Below, piece by piece: positions 26,068-33,874 of a DNA stretch of 64,000 bases. This stretch comes from Alkalihalobacterium sp048323755 (GTDB taxonomy: Bacteria > Bacillota > Bacilli > Bacillales > Bacillaceae_F), in contig NZ_JBLWFS010000009.1 in assembly GCF_048323755.1 (NCBI RefSeq), positions 1 through 64,000 of the forward strand, given 5' to 3'. The notes beneath the pieces are model-generated. The model did no database searches. It had not been told where the DNA came from and worked only from the letters and a program-made list of their open reading frames with translations. Within the stretch, counting starts at the first letter, position 1, and every line of letters starts with the position of its first letter. The position numbers and the translations under genes were made by a program.

Positions 26068-26997
26068 TTAGCTGCTTTTGCTACGCAACAAAGTATGTAT
26101 ATACGAATCATAAGCAATATACGTATTTGGAAACACTTCACACGCTTCTGTTTTTAATAAATCCGATTTACCCTCATACCTGGCACTAATATGTGTTAAA
26201 ATCAGCGTCTTCACTTTTGCATTTCTTGCAATTTTAGCAGCGTCATAAGCTGTAGAATGGCCATATTGATGAGCCATTTCTTGATTTTCGATACTAAAAG
26301 TTGCTTCGTGAATAAGTACATCTGCATTTATAGCTAATTTAACAGCTGCATCACACGGTTTGGTATCCCCTAAAATAGTAATAATTCGACCTGAAATGTC
26401 TGGTCCAACAAAGTCTGCACCATCAATCCATTCACCCGAACTCAAATGAACTTTCTCTTTGGCTTTTATTTTTTTATACAGCGGTCCAGGCGTAATTCCT
26501 TTTTCTTTTAATTTGTCCACTAACAGCTCCCCGCTTTGAGCTTTTTCTTCTATGCGAAAACCATAGGTAGGCATGACATGCTCTAATAATAAGCATTGAA
26601 CCGAAACATCTTTATCTTCAAAGATCTTCCCTTCTTCTAGCTCTACAACCGATAAAGGGTACAGTAAAGTTGTATTTGAAAGAGAGAGACATTGCTCAAT
26701 ATATGCTTTTATACCCTTTGGACCGTAAATCGTAAGTGGTGTAACTCCACCTTGAAAAGAACGGCTCCCAAGCAATCCTGGTAAGCCGAAAATATGGTCT
26801 CCATGAAGATGGGTAATAAATATTTTTTCAAGCTTACTTAACTTAATGGAAGACCGCAGAATTTGTTGTTGAGTACCTTCCCCACAATCAACCATCCACA
26901 AACTCCCGTTGCATTGTAAAAAACGGATAGCAATTGCACTCACATTTCGTTTCGTTGATGGTACCCCAGCTCCTGTACCTAAAAAATGAAATTCCAA
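26068..26997 (-). CDS. rnz: Ribonuclease Z
   Basis: The 309-residue tRNA 3'-end endonuclease (RNase Z). MBL-fold metal site HLHGDH (H63, H65, D67, H68), the N-terminal FLGTGAGVPSTKRNVSA, the flexible-arm region GGVTPLTIYGPKG, ILGDTKPC and the final HISARY are all present. It cleaves after the discriminator base of tRNAs that lack an encoded CCA end. It stands alone on the minus strand. Confidence 0.96.
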   Translation of the reverse strand: MEFHFLGTGAGVPSTKRNVSAIAIRFLQCNGSLWMVDCGEGTQQQILRSSIKLSKLEKIFITHLHGDHIFGLPGLLGSRSFQGGVTPLTIYGPKGIKAYIEQCLSLSNTTLLYPLSVVELEEGKIFEDKDVSVQCLLLEHVMPTYGFRIEEKAQSGELLVDKLKEKGITPGPLYKKIKAKEKVHLSSGEWIDGADFVGPDISGRIITILGDTKPCDAAVKLAINADVLIHEATFSIENQEMAHQYGHSTAYDAAKIARNAKVKTLILTHISARYEGKSDLLKTEACEVFPNTYIAYDSYIHTLLRSKSS

Positions 26998-27339
26998 CTA
27001 ACTTCCCTCCAACTATGAAAATTCTTGTTTGCTTTAAACTTATATCCCAATGTAACAGTTCATTTTACTATGTGAATCGGCCTACTTTCAATAAAATAGT
27101 CATGGTATTACTTTATTTTAGTAATAAAGTATTAAGACAAACTAGCTTCGTTCTATTCATTAGGAACACTCATACAATAGCTCATAAAGTGTCATTTTCA
27201 TAATTTTTATATCGAAAAGTCTTATGAGTCCTACATATGAAAATGATGATGTTCGTGAGTGAACTATTGTCATCATTCGTTACGTCTAGTGAAGAACATT
27301 CAGGCATGGAATGTAAAAAAACAGCTTAGGAGGAAGATG
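26998..27339. other. Divergent intergenic region with an operator-like repeat
   Basis: No gene is seen between rnz and the NlpC/P60 gene. TACTTTATT (27109-27117) pairs with AATAAAGTA (27123-27131) across five bases, a symmetrical site of the size bound by dimeric repressors. It lies about 210 bases before the ATG. Confidence 0.4.
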
Positions 27340-28614
27340 ATGACTCTATTTCAATATTCGACTGGAACTCTTTTAGCATCCTCAGTTATTTTAAGTTCAT
27401 TGATGAGTGTAGGTGAAAGTAATTTAGATGTTAGTGAACAAACATTATCATCAACAGAACCAAAAGTAGACACACACGTAATTAAGCGTGAACCCTTTTT
27501 AACATTACGTTTTGGTAAAGAAGGAGAAGCTGTATCTCAGTTGCAATTTTTCTTAGCTACGTTTAAATACTATAATGGGAAAATGGATGGACTATATGGA
27601 CTACTTACGAAACAAGCAGTAAGAGACTATCAAAGATCTCACTCTTTAAAAGCTGATGGAATCGCAGGACAGAAGACATTAAATCACCTTTATCATGAAC
27701 ATACGGATGTATTTCATACGATAAGTCAGAAAAAAATGAGTGACATTGTACATTACCAAGAAGATAAAAACGATACAACTTCTGTCCTTCTTTCTGCTGA
27801 GCCATCTGAAACATTAACGAAAATATCCGAGCTTTCTTCTGATCTTTTATTGACGGTCGGGGATAAAGGAAAAGCTGTCACCTTAATCCAAGATAAGCTT
27901 CAAAGTTTAGGATATTATAAACAAATAGATGGAATATACGGACCGAAAACCAAAACGGCAATAATGAACTACCAAATGGCTCATCAACTCAATGTTGATG
28001 GGATAGCAGGACCTCAAACGATACAACATATGACTAGTGATAGTAAAAAGAAGACCTATACAGATTACAAAAAAACAATAGAAAGAGCACCCCAAAATAT
28101 CCAGCAAGAACAAGCTGTTGTTATTTCTGAAAAGACAAATACACATGTAGAAACCACCGTTGCATCTACTGACAGTACAACTGCTGTCACAGAAGAGGCT
28201 GTGGACTCATCTCCTAAGAAACCTAAAAAAGTGGAGGAGAATGTTTCAACACCTGCAGCCAATACGTCTGTTATCTCAACTGCAAAGTCCTTAATAGGAA
28301 CACCTTATAAATGGGGTGGAACGACAAGGGCTGGTTTCGATTGTAGTGGTTTTTTACAATATGTTTATAACCAACATGGAAAGTCGATCCCAAGAACAAC
28401 ATCATCTATTTGGGGATCCAGTACTTCTACCTCTAGCCCACAACCCGGTGACCTTGTCTTTTTTACAACATATAAATCAGGACCTTCCCACGTAGGAATT
28501 TATCTCGGTGACCGTCAGTTTATTCATGCAGGTTCATCAACAGGGGTAACGATTAGTAGTGTCGATGGTTCATACTGGAACTCTCGCTATCTCGGAGCAA
28601 GAACGTTAAATTAA
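27340..28614 (+). CDS. Secreted NlpC/P60 peptidoglycan endopeptidase with two PG-binding domains
   Basis: A 424-residue wall hydrolase. A signal-like N-terminus (residues 1-35) is followed by two peptidoglycan-binding_1 domains (LRFGKEGEAVSQLQFFLATF and VGDKGKAVTLIQDKLQSLGY). A Ser/Thr/Lys linker leads to the NlpC/P60 domain from about residue 310. Catalytic Cys is in FDCSGFLQY, His in PSHVGIYLG, and the third polar residue in QFIHAG. This class cuts gamma-D-Glu-DAP bonds. AGGAGG lies six bases before the ATG at 27340; another ATG at 27337 is too close. Confidence 0.93.
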   Translation: MTLFQYSTGTLLASSVILSSLMSVGESNLDVSEQTLSSTEPKVDTHVIKREPFLTLRFGKEGEAVSQLQFFLATFKYYNGKMDGLYGLLTKQAVRDYQRSHSLKADGIAGQKTLNHLYHEHTDVFHTISQKKMSDIVHYQEDKNDTTSVLLSAEPSETLTKISELSSDLLLTVGDKGKAVTLIQDKLQSLGYYKQIDGIYGPKTKTAIMNYQMAHQLNVDGIAGPQTIQHMTSDSKKKTYTDYKKTIERAPQNIQQEQAVVISEKTNTHVETTVASTDSTTAVTEEAVDSSPKKPKKVEENVSTPAANTSVISTAKSLIGTPYKWGGTTRAGFDCSGFLQYVYNQHGKSIPRTTSSIWGSSTSTSSPQPGDLVFFTTYKSGPSHVGIYLGDRQFIHAGSSTGVTISSVDGSYWNSRYLGARTLN

Positions 28615-28706
28615 AATGAACGTATCTTTTACATCTAATAAATAGTAGGAACACTACATTAAATTCATCAAAACCTAACGTTCCCTGGTCCAGACTTTAG
28701 TTATAG

Positions 28707-28746
28707 AAAAAGCGGAAAGGTGAGTACATCACCTTTCCGCTTTTTT
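28707..28746 (+). terminator. Terminator of the NlpC/P60 gene
   Basis: AAAAAGCGGAAAGGTGA pairs perfectly with TCACCTTTCCGCTTTTT around GTACA, followed by a T run. Confidence 0.88.
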
Positions 28747-28748
28747 AA

Positions 28749-28795
28749 ATGGCTGTTTTCGTATACTTTGTTGCTATTGCTTTGGAAAAAGAGCC
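28749..28795. repeat. Dispersed hairpin repeat, family 1, short copy C
   Basis: Both ends are here with only about 25 bases between: ATGGCTGTTTTCGTATAC at one end and GGAAAAAGAGCC at the other. It looks like an internally deleted copy of the 36393 and 43217 elements. Confidence 0.6.
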
Positions 28796-28810
28796 TTTTT
28801 TAATTCCAGT

Positions 28811-29446
28811 CTATTTTTGTACTTGAGTCGACATAGCTGAAAATTGCGCATCTTCCTCTTGTACTTGCTTTTCATTAATAGGACTCTTTTTATATCGTCC
28901 AATAATTGAACTTGCAATAAATATGGCAGCTACAGAAAGTAACGCATTCGACCAACCGACTAATATTCCAGCTAAGAAGATAATTAAGAAATCACTTGCA
29001 AAAATAGTAATCCCACGGTTAATTTTGAACCTTTGATCTAAGTATAACGCTAAAATGTGGATACCACCGAGTGAAGAACCATTATTTAAAACAAGCGTAA
29101 CACCTATTCCAATAAAAAGTCCCCCTACAATTGTTGCGAGCCAATCTGGGAAAGGCGTCACTTGAAAAACCTGAAACCATTCACTAAGAAAAGAAATCGC
29201 AGTAATGGAAACAAGGCTGGAAATTGTAAACCTCATCCCTAACTTTTGAATGGAGATGACAAAAAACGGTAAGTTTACAAGGAAGAATAAAATCCCCCAA
29301 GACCAAGTCGTTAAGAAGTCTAATATTGTAGCGACTCCTGCTGTACCTCCAAAGGTGAACTGATGAATAGCCAATATCCTTAAACCTAATGATGTTATTA
29401 ATAATCCGGCTATAATAAATAACCAGCGTGTTATTAATTGATTCAA
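28811..29446 (-). CDS. YitT-family membrane protein
   Basis: A 211-residue protein with five or six membrane helices and the YitT marks FTFGGTAGVATIL near residue 30, NLPFFVISIQKLG and NNGSSLGGIHILALYL. The usual C-terminal DUF2179 domain is absent, so this is the short form. Function unknown, probably transport. TTG start with AAGGAG upstream. Confidence 0.82.
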   Translation of the reverse strand: MNQLITRWLFIIAGLLITSLGLRILAIHQFTFGGTAGVATILDFLTTWSWGILFFLVNLPFFVISIQKLGMRFTISSLVSITAISFLSEWFQVFQVTPFPDWLATIVGGLFIGIGVTLVLNNGSSLGGIHILALYLDQRFKINRGITIFASDFLIIFLAGILVGWSNALLSVAAIFIASSIIGRYKKSPINEKQVQEEDAQFSAMSTQVQK

Positions 29447-29587
29447 TGAAATTCTCTCCTTCTATGTATCTACTATTAACAATACGCAAATCTACTCAAC
29501 TTTTCAATGCATAACAGTGAATATTTATAAATTCGAATTTTCTAATTAATTACAGTTTTTTGGCTAATTTGTGAAAAGTAAGGAAGG

Positions 29588-29603
29588 TGTGATTTTTATC
29601 ACA
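29588..29603 (+). promoter_or_regulatory. Fnr-type binding site upstream of hcp
   Basis: TGTGATTTTTATCACA is a perfect TGTGA-N6-TCACA site as bound by Bacillus Fnr. Its centre is about 41 bases before a start point placed just after the -10-like TAACAT at 29625-29630, the usual position for activation. It would switch hcp on when oxygen is low. Confidence 0.8.
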
Positions 29604-29625
29604 GTGAAGTTTTTACCCATCGCTT

Positions 29626-29648
29626 AACATGTATTTTAAATACATGTT
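29626..29648 (+). promoter_or_regulatory. NsrR-like palindrome at the hcp start point
   Basis: The arms AACATGTATTT (29626-29636) and AAATACATGTT (29638-29648) are perfect complements around one T. The core ATGTATTT-N-AAATACAT matches the NsrR operator type. NsrR is the Fe-S repressor that lets go when it meets nitric oxide. The site overlaps the -10 and start point, so it should repress. Confidence 0.7.
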
Positions 29649-29667
29649 TGATATTGGAGGGATCTTT

Positions 29668-30960
29668 ATGTTTTGTCATCAATGTGAGCAAACACCTACT
29701 GGTGGATGTAAGATCGTTGGAGTTTGTGGGAAAAATGAAGATATTGCTAGCTTACAAGATACAATTGTTTTTGCATTAAAAGGAATTGCTGCGTATGCTA
29801 CTCATGCTAGACAATTAGGTTATTCAGATCCAGAAGTTGATAAAGTAACACATGAAGCACTTTATATGACATTAACGAATTCAAACTTTAATATGCAAGA
29901 ACATATCGATATGGCATTAAAAGTTGGGAATGCTGCTGTACGTATCATGGAACTGTTAGACCGAGCTCATACAGATCGCCTTGGTATCCCGCAACCGATT
30001 ACTGTCAGTCAAAACAAAGTTGAAGGAAAAGCAATTATTGTTACTGGACACAACTTGCTCGCCCTTGAGGAACTATTAAAACAGTCCGAAGGCAAAGGAG
30101 TAAACATTTATACACACTCGGAAATGTTACCTGCCCATGGATATCCAGAGCTAAGAAAGTACGCGCACTTAAAAGGGAACATCGGTAAAGCTTGGTTTGA
30201 TCAGCGTCGTTTGTTTGAAAAATTTCCTGGCGCAATTCTTGCAACAACAAACTGTGTAATGCCGATAAAAGGCAGCTATTCTGATCGTTTCTATTCCTAT
30301 GATATTGCTGGTTTAGAAGGTGTCCATAAGATAGAAAATGATGACTTCACTGGATTAATCCAAAAAGCACTGGAATTACCTGATGCTAATATGGAAAGTG
30401 AAGATACATTAACAACTGGGTTCCACCATGAGACCGTTATCGGCTTAGCACCTGAAATTATTGATGCGGTTAAAGGCGGAAAAATAAAGCGTTTCTTTGT
30501 CATTGCAGGTTGTGATGCACCTGGTCCTGGCGGGAATTATTATCGTGAATTAGCTACCTCACTCCCTAATGACACCATTATTTTAACAACATCCTGTGGA
30601 AAGTTCCGTTTTAATGATGTTGAATATGGAACGATCGCTGGAACTAATATTCCAAGGTTTGTAGATTTAGGTCAATGTAATAATTCTGTATCAACTGTAA
30701 AGATTGCAATGGCTTTAGCAGATGCGTTTGATTGTGAAGTAAACGAATTGCCAGTGAGCATTGTTTTATCATGGTTTGAGCAAAAAGCAGTTGCCATCCT
30801 ACTAGGACTATTTAGTTTAGGAATTAAGGATATCAGAATCGGACCAAAGCCACCCGAATTTGTTACACCTGGTGTATTAAATGTACTTCAAGAAGCTTTT
30901 AATCTACAACTCATCAGCAATGCAAAAGATGATATGGAAAGCATGCTGTCGCTAAATTAA
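29668..30960 (+). CDS. hcp: Hybrid-cluster protein (hydroxylamine reductase)
   Basis: A 430-residue Hcp. The N-terminal cluster motif is C3-x2-C6-x7-C14-x5-C20. Hybrid-cluster ligands appear in GHNLLALEE, TTNCVMP, IAGCDAPGPGG, TTSCGKFRF and GQCNNSVS. At 430 residues it is the short form without the extra helical bundle of 550-residue enzymes. Hcp reduces hydroxylamine in vitro and is thought to deal with NO in the cell; it works anaerobically. ATG 29668 has GGAGGG upstream. Predicted Fnr and NsrR sites lie in front. Confidence 0.95.
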   Translation: MFCHQCEQTPTGGCKIVGVCGKNEDIASLQDTIVFALKGIAAYATHARQLGYSDPEVDKVTHEALYMTLTNSNFNMQEHIDMALKVGNAAVRIMELLDRAHTDRLGIPQPITVSQNKVEGKAIIVTGHNLLALEELLKQSEGKGVNIYTHSEMLPAHGYPELRKYAHLKGNIGKAWFDQRRLFEKFPGAILATTNCVMPIKGSYSDRFYSYDIAGLEGVHKIENDDFTGLIQKALELPDANMESEDTLTTGFHHETVIGLAPEIIDAVKGGKIKRFFVIAGCDAPGPGGNYYRELATSLPNDTIILTTSCGKFRFNDVEYGTIAGTNIPRFVDLGQCNNSVSTVKIAMALADAFDCEVNELPVSIVLSWFEQKAVAILLGLFSLGIKDIRIGPKPPEFVTPGVLNVLQEAFNLQLISNAKDDMESMLSLN

Positions 30961-31040
30961 TTCAAAGATAAAAAGTACAAAAGTAGCGTGTCAGGTTAAC
31001 GCGTCAGTTATTAGCGATAAATTTTGAATAGTACACAAAA

Positions 31041-31075
31041 TAGAGGTGCAAATCAAACTATGATTTGCACCTCTA
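31041..31075 (-). terminator. Hairpin, same family as 2844-2880
   Basis: TAGAGGTGCAAATCA (31041-31055) pairs perfectly with TGATTTGCACCTCTA (31061-31075). A short U tract follows on the minus strand, but it lies about 150 bases past the hemAT stop, so its use as a terminator is uncertain. Confidence 0.5.
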
Positions 31076-31197
31076 TCTGTAGTGAGAGAAGTAGCATTTC
31101 TATTTATCTCTTGTTTAGCGGTCTCAGAGGCCGTTATTCGCAGCAAAAACAGCAGTTTTATTAGAGTTTTTAGAGTTATTTCTCTCGATCTGAAACC

Positions 31198-31225
31198 ACT
31201 GGTGCCTGGCACCAGTCTTTTTTTA
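31198..31225 (+). terminator. Hairpin with GGTGCCTGGCACC core and T run
   Basis: ACTGGTGCC (31198-31206) and GGCACCAGT (31208-31216) are perfect arms around one base, followed by CTTTTTTT on the plus strand. It lies between the convergent hcp and hemAT and shares its core with 4856-4901. Confidence 0.65.
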
Positions 31226-32527
31226 CCATTGTTTAGTTGTGTGAAGTAGATTATCTGAAGCTGAAGCAATGTTAGACGATGCTTTTGCAATTTCACCTAT
31301 TACTCGCGTAAACTCGTCTAGATCGGTTTGAATTTCTCTATTTTTCTCTTTGGTTTCTTTCATTTGGTCAATAATCTCGATAAAAGAAGCTTCAGTAACC
31401 TTCATATTTTGATTACTTTGTTCAACCAATGTTTCTACTTTTTTCATGCTGGCATTATTTTTATAGATTTGTTCATTTGTTTTTTCAATTAATTTCTTTA
31501 CGCCTTCAACCGATTGATTGGTTTGCTCTGAAAGTTTTCGTACTTCTTCCGCAACGACAGCAAATCCTTTTCCATGTTCACCTGCACGCGCTGCTTCTAT
31601 TGCTGCATTTAAGGCCAAGAGGTTGGTTTCATTTGCGATCGATTGAACAATCGTTACGATTTCATTAATTTGTTTTGCCGTACCTTCGAGTTCAGTAATA
31701 TCTTTGGTAATAATATTTGTTGTTTCTTGGATATCTTTAATATTATTGCTTAAATGATCAATTTGCTTCTTACCATTGTTCGCTTTTTCTTCTGCAAGAC
31801 TAGCAATTTCTAGTCCTTTAGTTGACTTAATGGCCATTTCATCTGTTTGCGCATTTACTTCTTCAATCGCTGAATTCGTTTCCTGTGCTAGCGAGGCTAA
31901 ACTAGCTGACGTTTCATCCATTAATGCTTTTACTTCACTCTTCGTTTCTTCTTCTTTTTGTTTTAAGCGTAATATTTCTTCATCATAAGCTTCCACCACT
32001 AATTGTTGTTCAAGATTAATTAATTTAGTTACGGCTTTCAAAGCAATTAAGATGTCACTTCCATTTTCAAATTCCTTCTCAACAAGTCCTACAAAATGAT
32101 TGAGCAACCCTTGATATGCACAGATATACCATTTTTGTTCTAGACCAATTCGAACATGCGCTTTTGCAATACGAATACGTTTCTCTATAAATACCTCATC
32201 TATTGTACCACTGAACATTTCGATTAAGTGAGTTTGTAATGTTCCTTTTAATCTATCTATAGTAGAGTGATTAGAAATAATGTTTACTAAATCCGGTGAC
32301 TGCCCAATTGTCGAATAAAACATATCCGTAAGAACTTCCACATTTCTTTCTACAAATGGCTTCAATTCCTGAATAACCTTTAAATCATCTAGTGTTAAAT
32401 TTATGATTTTCACTTGCTCCTTCAATTCTTTTTTATCACTAGGTATTATGAGAAAAGCCTCATGCTTCTGACTTTTTTCTGCCAGACTCTCCTCTTGTTT
32501 AGAGCGAAAAAATTGTGTAATCCCCAC
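31223..32527 (-). CDS. hemAT: Globin-coupled oxygen receptor HemAT
   Basis: A 434-residue soluble chemoreceptor. Residues about 30-185 are a sensor globin with proximal haem ligand H124 (RIAKAHVRIG) and Y71 in DMFYSTIG, both one position off B. subtilis HemAT (H123, Y70). The rest is an MCP signalling domain with the tip EIVTIVQSIANETNLLALNAAIEAARAGEHGKGFAVVAEEVRKL, quoted only in part: NLLALNAAIEAARAGEHGKG. It signals O2 to CheA. No membrane segment. The gene ends facing hcp; cheV lies upstream. Confidence 0.94.
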   Translation of the reverse strand: MGITQFFRSKQEESLAEKSQKHEAFLIIPSDKKELKEQVKIINLTLDDLKVIQELKPFVERNVEVLTDMFYSTIGQSPDLVNIISNHSTIDRLKGTLQTHLIEMFSGTIDEVFIEKRIRIAKAHVRIGLEQKWYICAYQGLLNHFVGLVEKEFENGSDILIALKAVTKLINLEQQLVVEAYDEEILRLKQKEEETKSEVKALMDETSASLASLAQETNSAIEEVNAQTDEMAIKSTKGLEIASLAEEKANNGKKQIDHLSNNIKDIQETTNIITKDITELEGTAKQINEIVTIVQSIANETNLLALNAAIEAARAGEHGKGFAVVAEEVRKLSEQTNQSVEGVKKLIEKTNEQIYKNNASMKKVETLVEQSNQNMKVTEASFIEIIDQMKETKEKNREIQTDLDEFTRVIGEIAKASSNIASASDNLLHTTKQW

Positions 32528-32650
32528 TACTTAACTCCCCCTACATTTTTACTATACTATCATTTTATTATACCAATAGAATTCTAGTAATTCTACATTT
32601 TCCGACAATATTAAAAAACAAAGCTATGTTAAATAATACTGTGGAAATCC

Positions 32651-32797
32651 GTTGATTTTGGGCTCATCGTGTGAAATGTTAATTTCACACGCCTTTCAGG
32701 AACTAAAAGGTTGAAAAAATAACATGTAATTATTGGAGAAAATGCATTTTCTCCAATAATTACATGTTATTTTTTCAGGAATGAGACCAAAATCAAC
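32651..32797. repeat. Nested palindromic element with perfect 66-bp palindrome
   Basis: Outer 17-base inverted repeats (32651-32667 GTTGATTTTGGGCTCAT; 32781-32797) match at 16 of 17 positions. Inside is a perfect 10-bp hairpin (CGTGTGAAAT, 32668-32677, with 32682-32691). Then comes a perfect palindrome of 66 bases at 32712-32777 with no loop, centred on TGCA. No reading frame is present. It sits between cheV and hemAT. Confidence 0.8.
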
Positions 32798-32822
32798 AAT
32801 ACTCATTAACAGCGCTAAAAAC

Positions 32823-32854
32823 AAAAAGGGCCGACTATTAGCAAAATGTCAGCC
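32823..32854 (-). terminator. Terminator of cheV
   Basis: On the minus strand GGCTGAC pairs with GTCGGCC (one G-U pair) and is followed by CTTTTTG. Confidence 0.6.
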
Positions 32855-32899
32855 TCTTCCCTTAGTGATCTCTATCCATGTTAATTAGCATTCGCTAAA

Positions 32900-33805
32900 T
32901 TAAATAATATGTTTATCAATAATATGAACGAGCTCTACAATTTCTGGTTTACTTACTTGTGCATCTGCACCTACTCTTATCCCTTTATGGTAGAGGTCAC
33001 CTGTAATTAATGACGAGAATATGATTACTGGTAAAACATTTAAATGAACATCATCTTTAATTCTCTTGGTTAAATGGTGACCGTCCATCTTCGGCATTTC
33101 CAAATCTGTAATGACTAATTGTATCTCTTGTTCAACAGCTGTTTCAGATTGCTTAAGCTGTTCGAGAAACTCCCACGCTTCTTTACCGTCATCGAAAAAC
33201 TGGACATTCACATAACCAGCTTCAGATAATGTATCTTGAAGTAATTTTCTTAAAATTGGAGAATCTTCTGCTACAATAATTTTTTTCATACTACGTTCCC
33301 GTTTTCCAAGCGACTTTAATTGACCTACATTAATTCCAGATTCCGGATTAATATCAACGACAATTTTTTCATAGTCCAATAAGAGAAGCATTTGCTCATC
33401 CATCTTTACAACACCGATCGTCGATGCTTCTAAGCCTTGTGATAATTCAGTCGGCTTCTCAATCTGTTCCCAAGAAATACGGTGAATTCTTGATACATTA
33501 TGAACGTGGAATGCAACTTTCATTTGATTTAGTTCAGCTACAATGAACTTATCTTTCTGACTGTCTTCTGAAGGAGGAAAACCTAGCACTTTTGCTAAAT
33601 CAACTACTGTAATGACTTCATCTCGTAATCGGATAATCCCCTCTACATTCGGATGACTATTTGGTACTTTCACGATAGGTAATGGGTTGATAATTTCTCT
33701 TACCTTTAGAACATTTATACCAAATGTCCCTTCATCAATCGTAAATGCAATTACCTCTAGTTCATTAGTTCCACTTTCAAGCAAAATTCCTTTATGTTCG
33801 GACAT
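32900..33805 (-). CDS. cheV: Chemotaxis coupling protein CheV
   Basis: A 301-residue protein with an N-terminal CheW domain (AFTIDEGTFGINVLKVREI, HPNVEGIIRLRDEVITVVDL) and a C-terminal response-regulator domain from about residue 175. The phosphoacceptor Asp is in LVITDLEMPKMDG, and the conserved Lys is in DAQVSKPE. CheV links receptors to CheA and helps adaptation. ATG 33805 has GGGGAGG upstream; the upstream open stretch has no site. Confidence 0.95.
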   Translation of the reverse strand: MSEHKGILLESGTNELEVIAFTIDEGTFGINVLKVREIINPLPIVKVPNSHPNVEGIIRLRDEVITVVDLAKVLGFPPSEDSQKDKFIVAELNQMKVAFHVHNVSRIHRISWEQIEKPTELSQGLEASTIGVVKMDEQMLLLLDYEKIVVDINPESGINVGQLKSLGKRERSMKKIIVAEDSPILRKLLQDTLSEAGYVNVQFFDDGKEAWEFLEQLKQSETAVEQEIQLVITDLEMPKMDGHHLTKRIKDDVHLNVLPVIIFSSLITGDLYHKGIRVGADAQVSKPEIVELVHIIDKHII

Positions 33806-33874
33806 TTTACTTCCTCCCCTACTCATATCTCTTTGTAGTACTATACTACCATTAAACTTGTTAATAATCACGCT

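Noticed and set aside
29184..29489. 101-codon frame overlapping yitT-type gene
   Set aside because: Out-of-frame shadow of a clear membrane protein gene.
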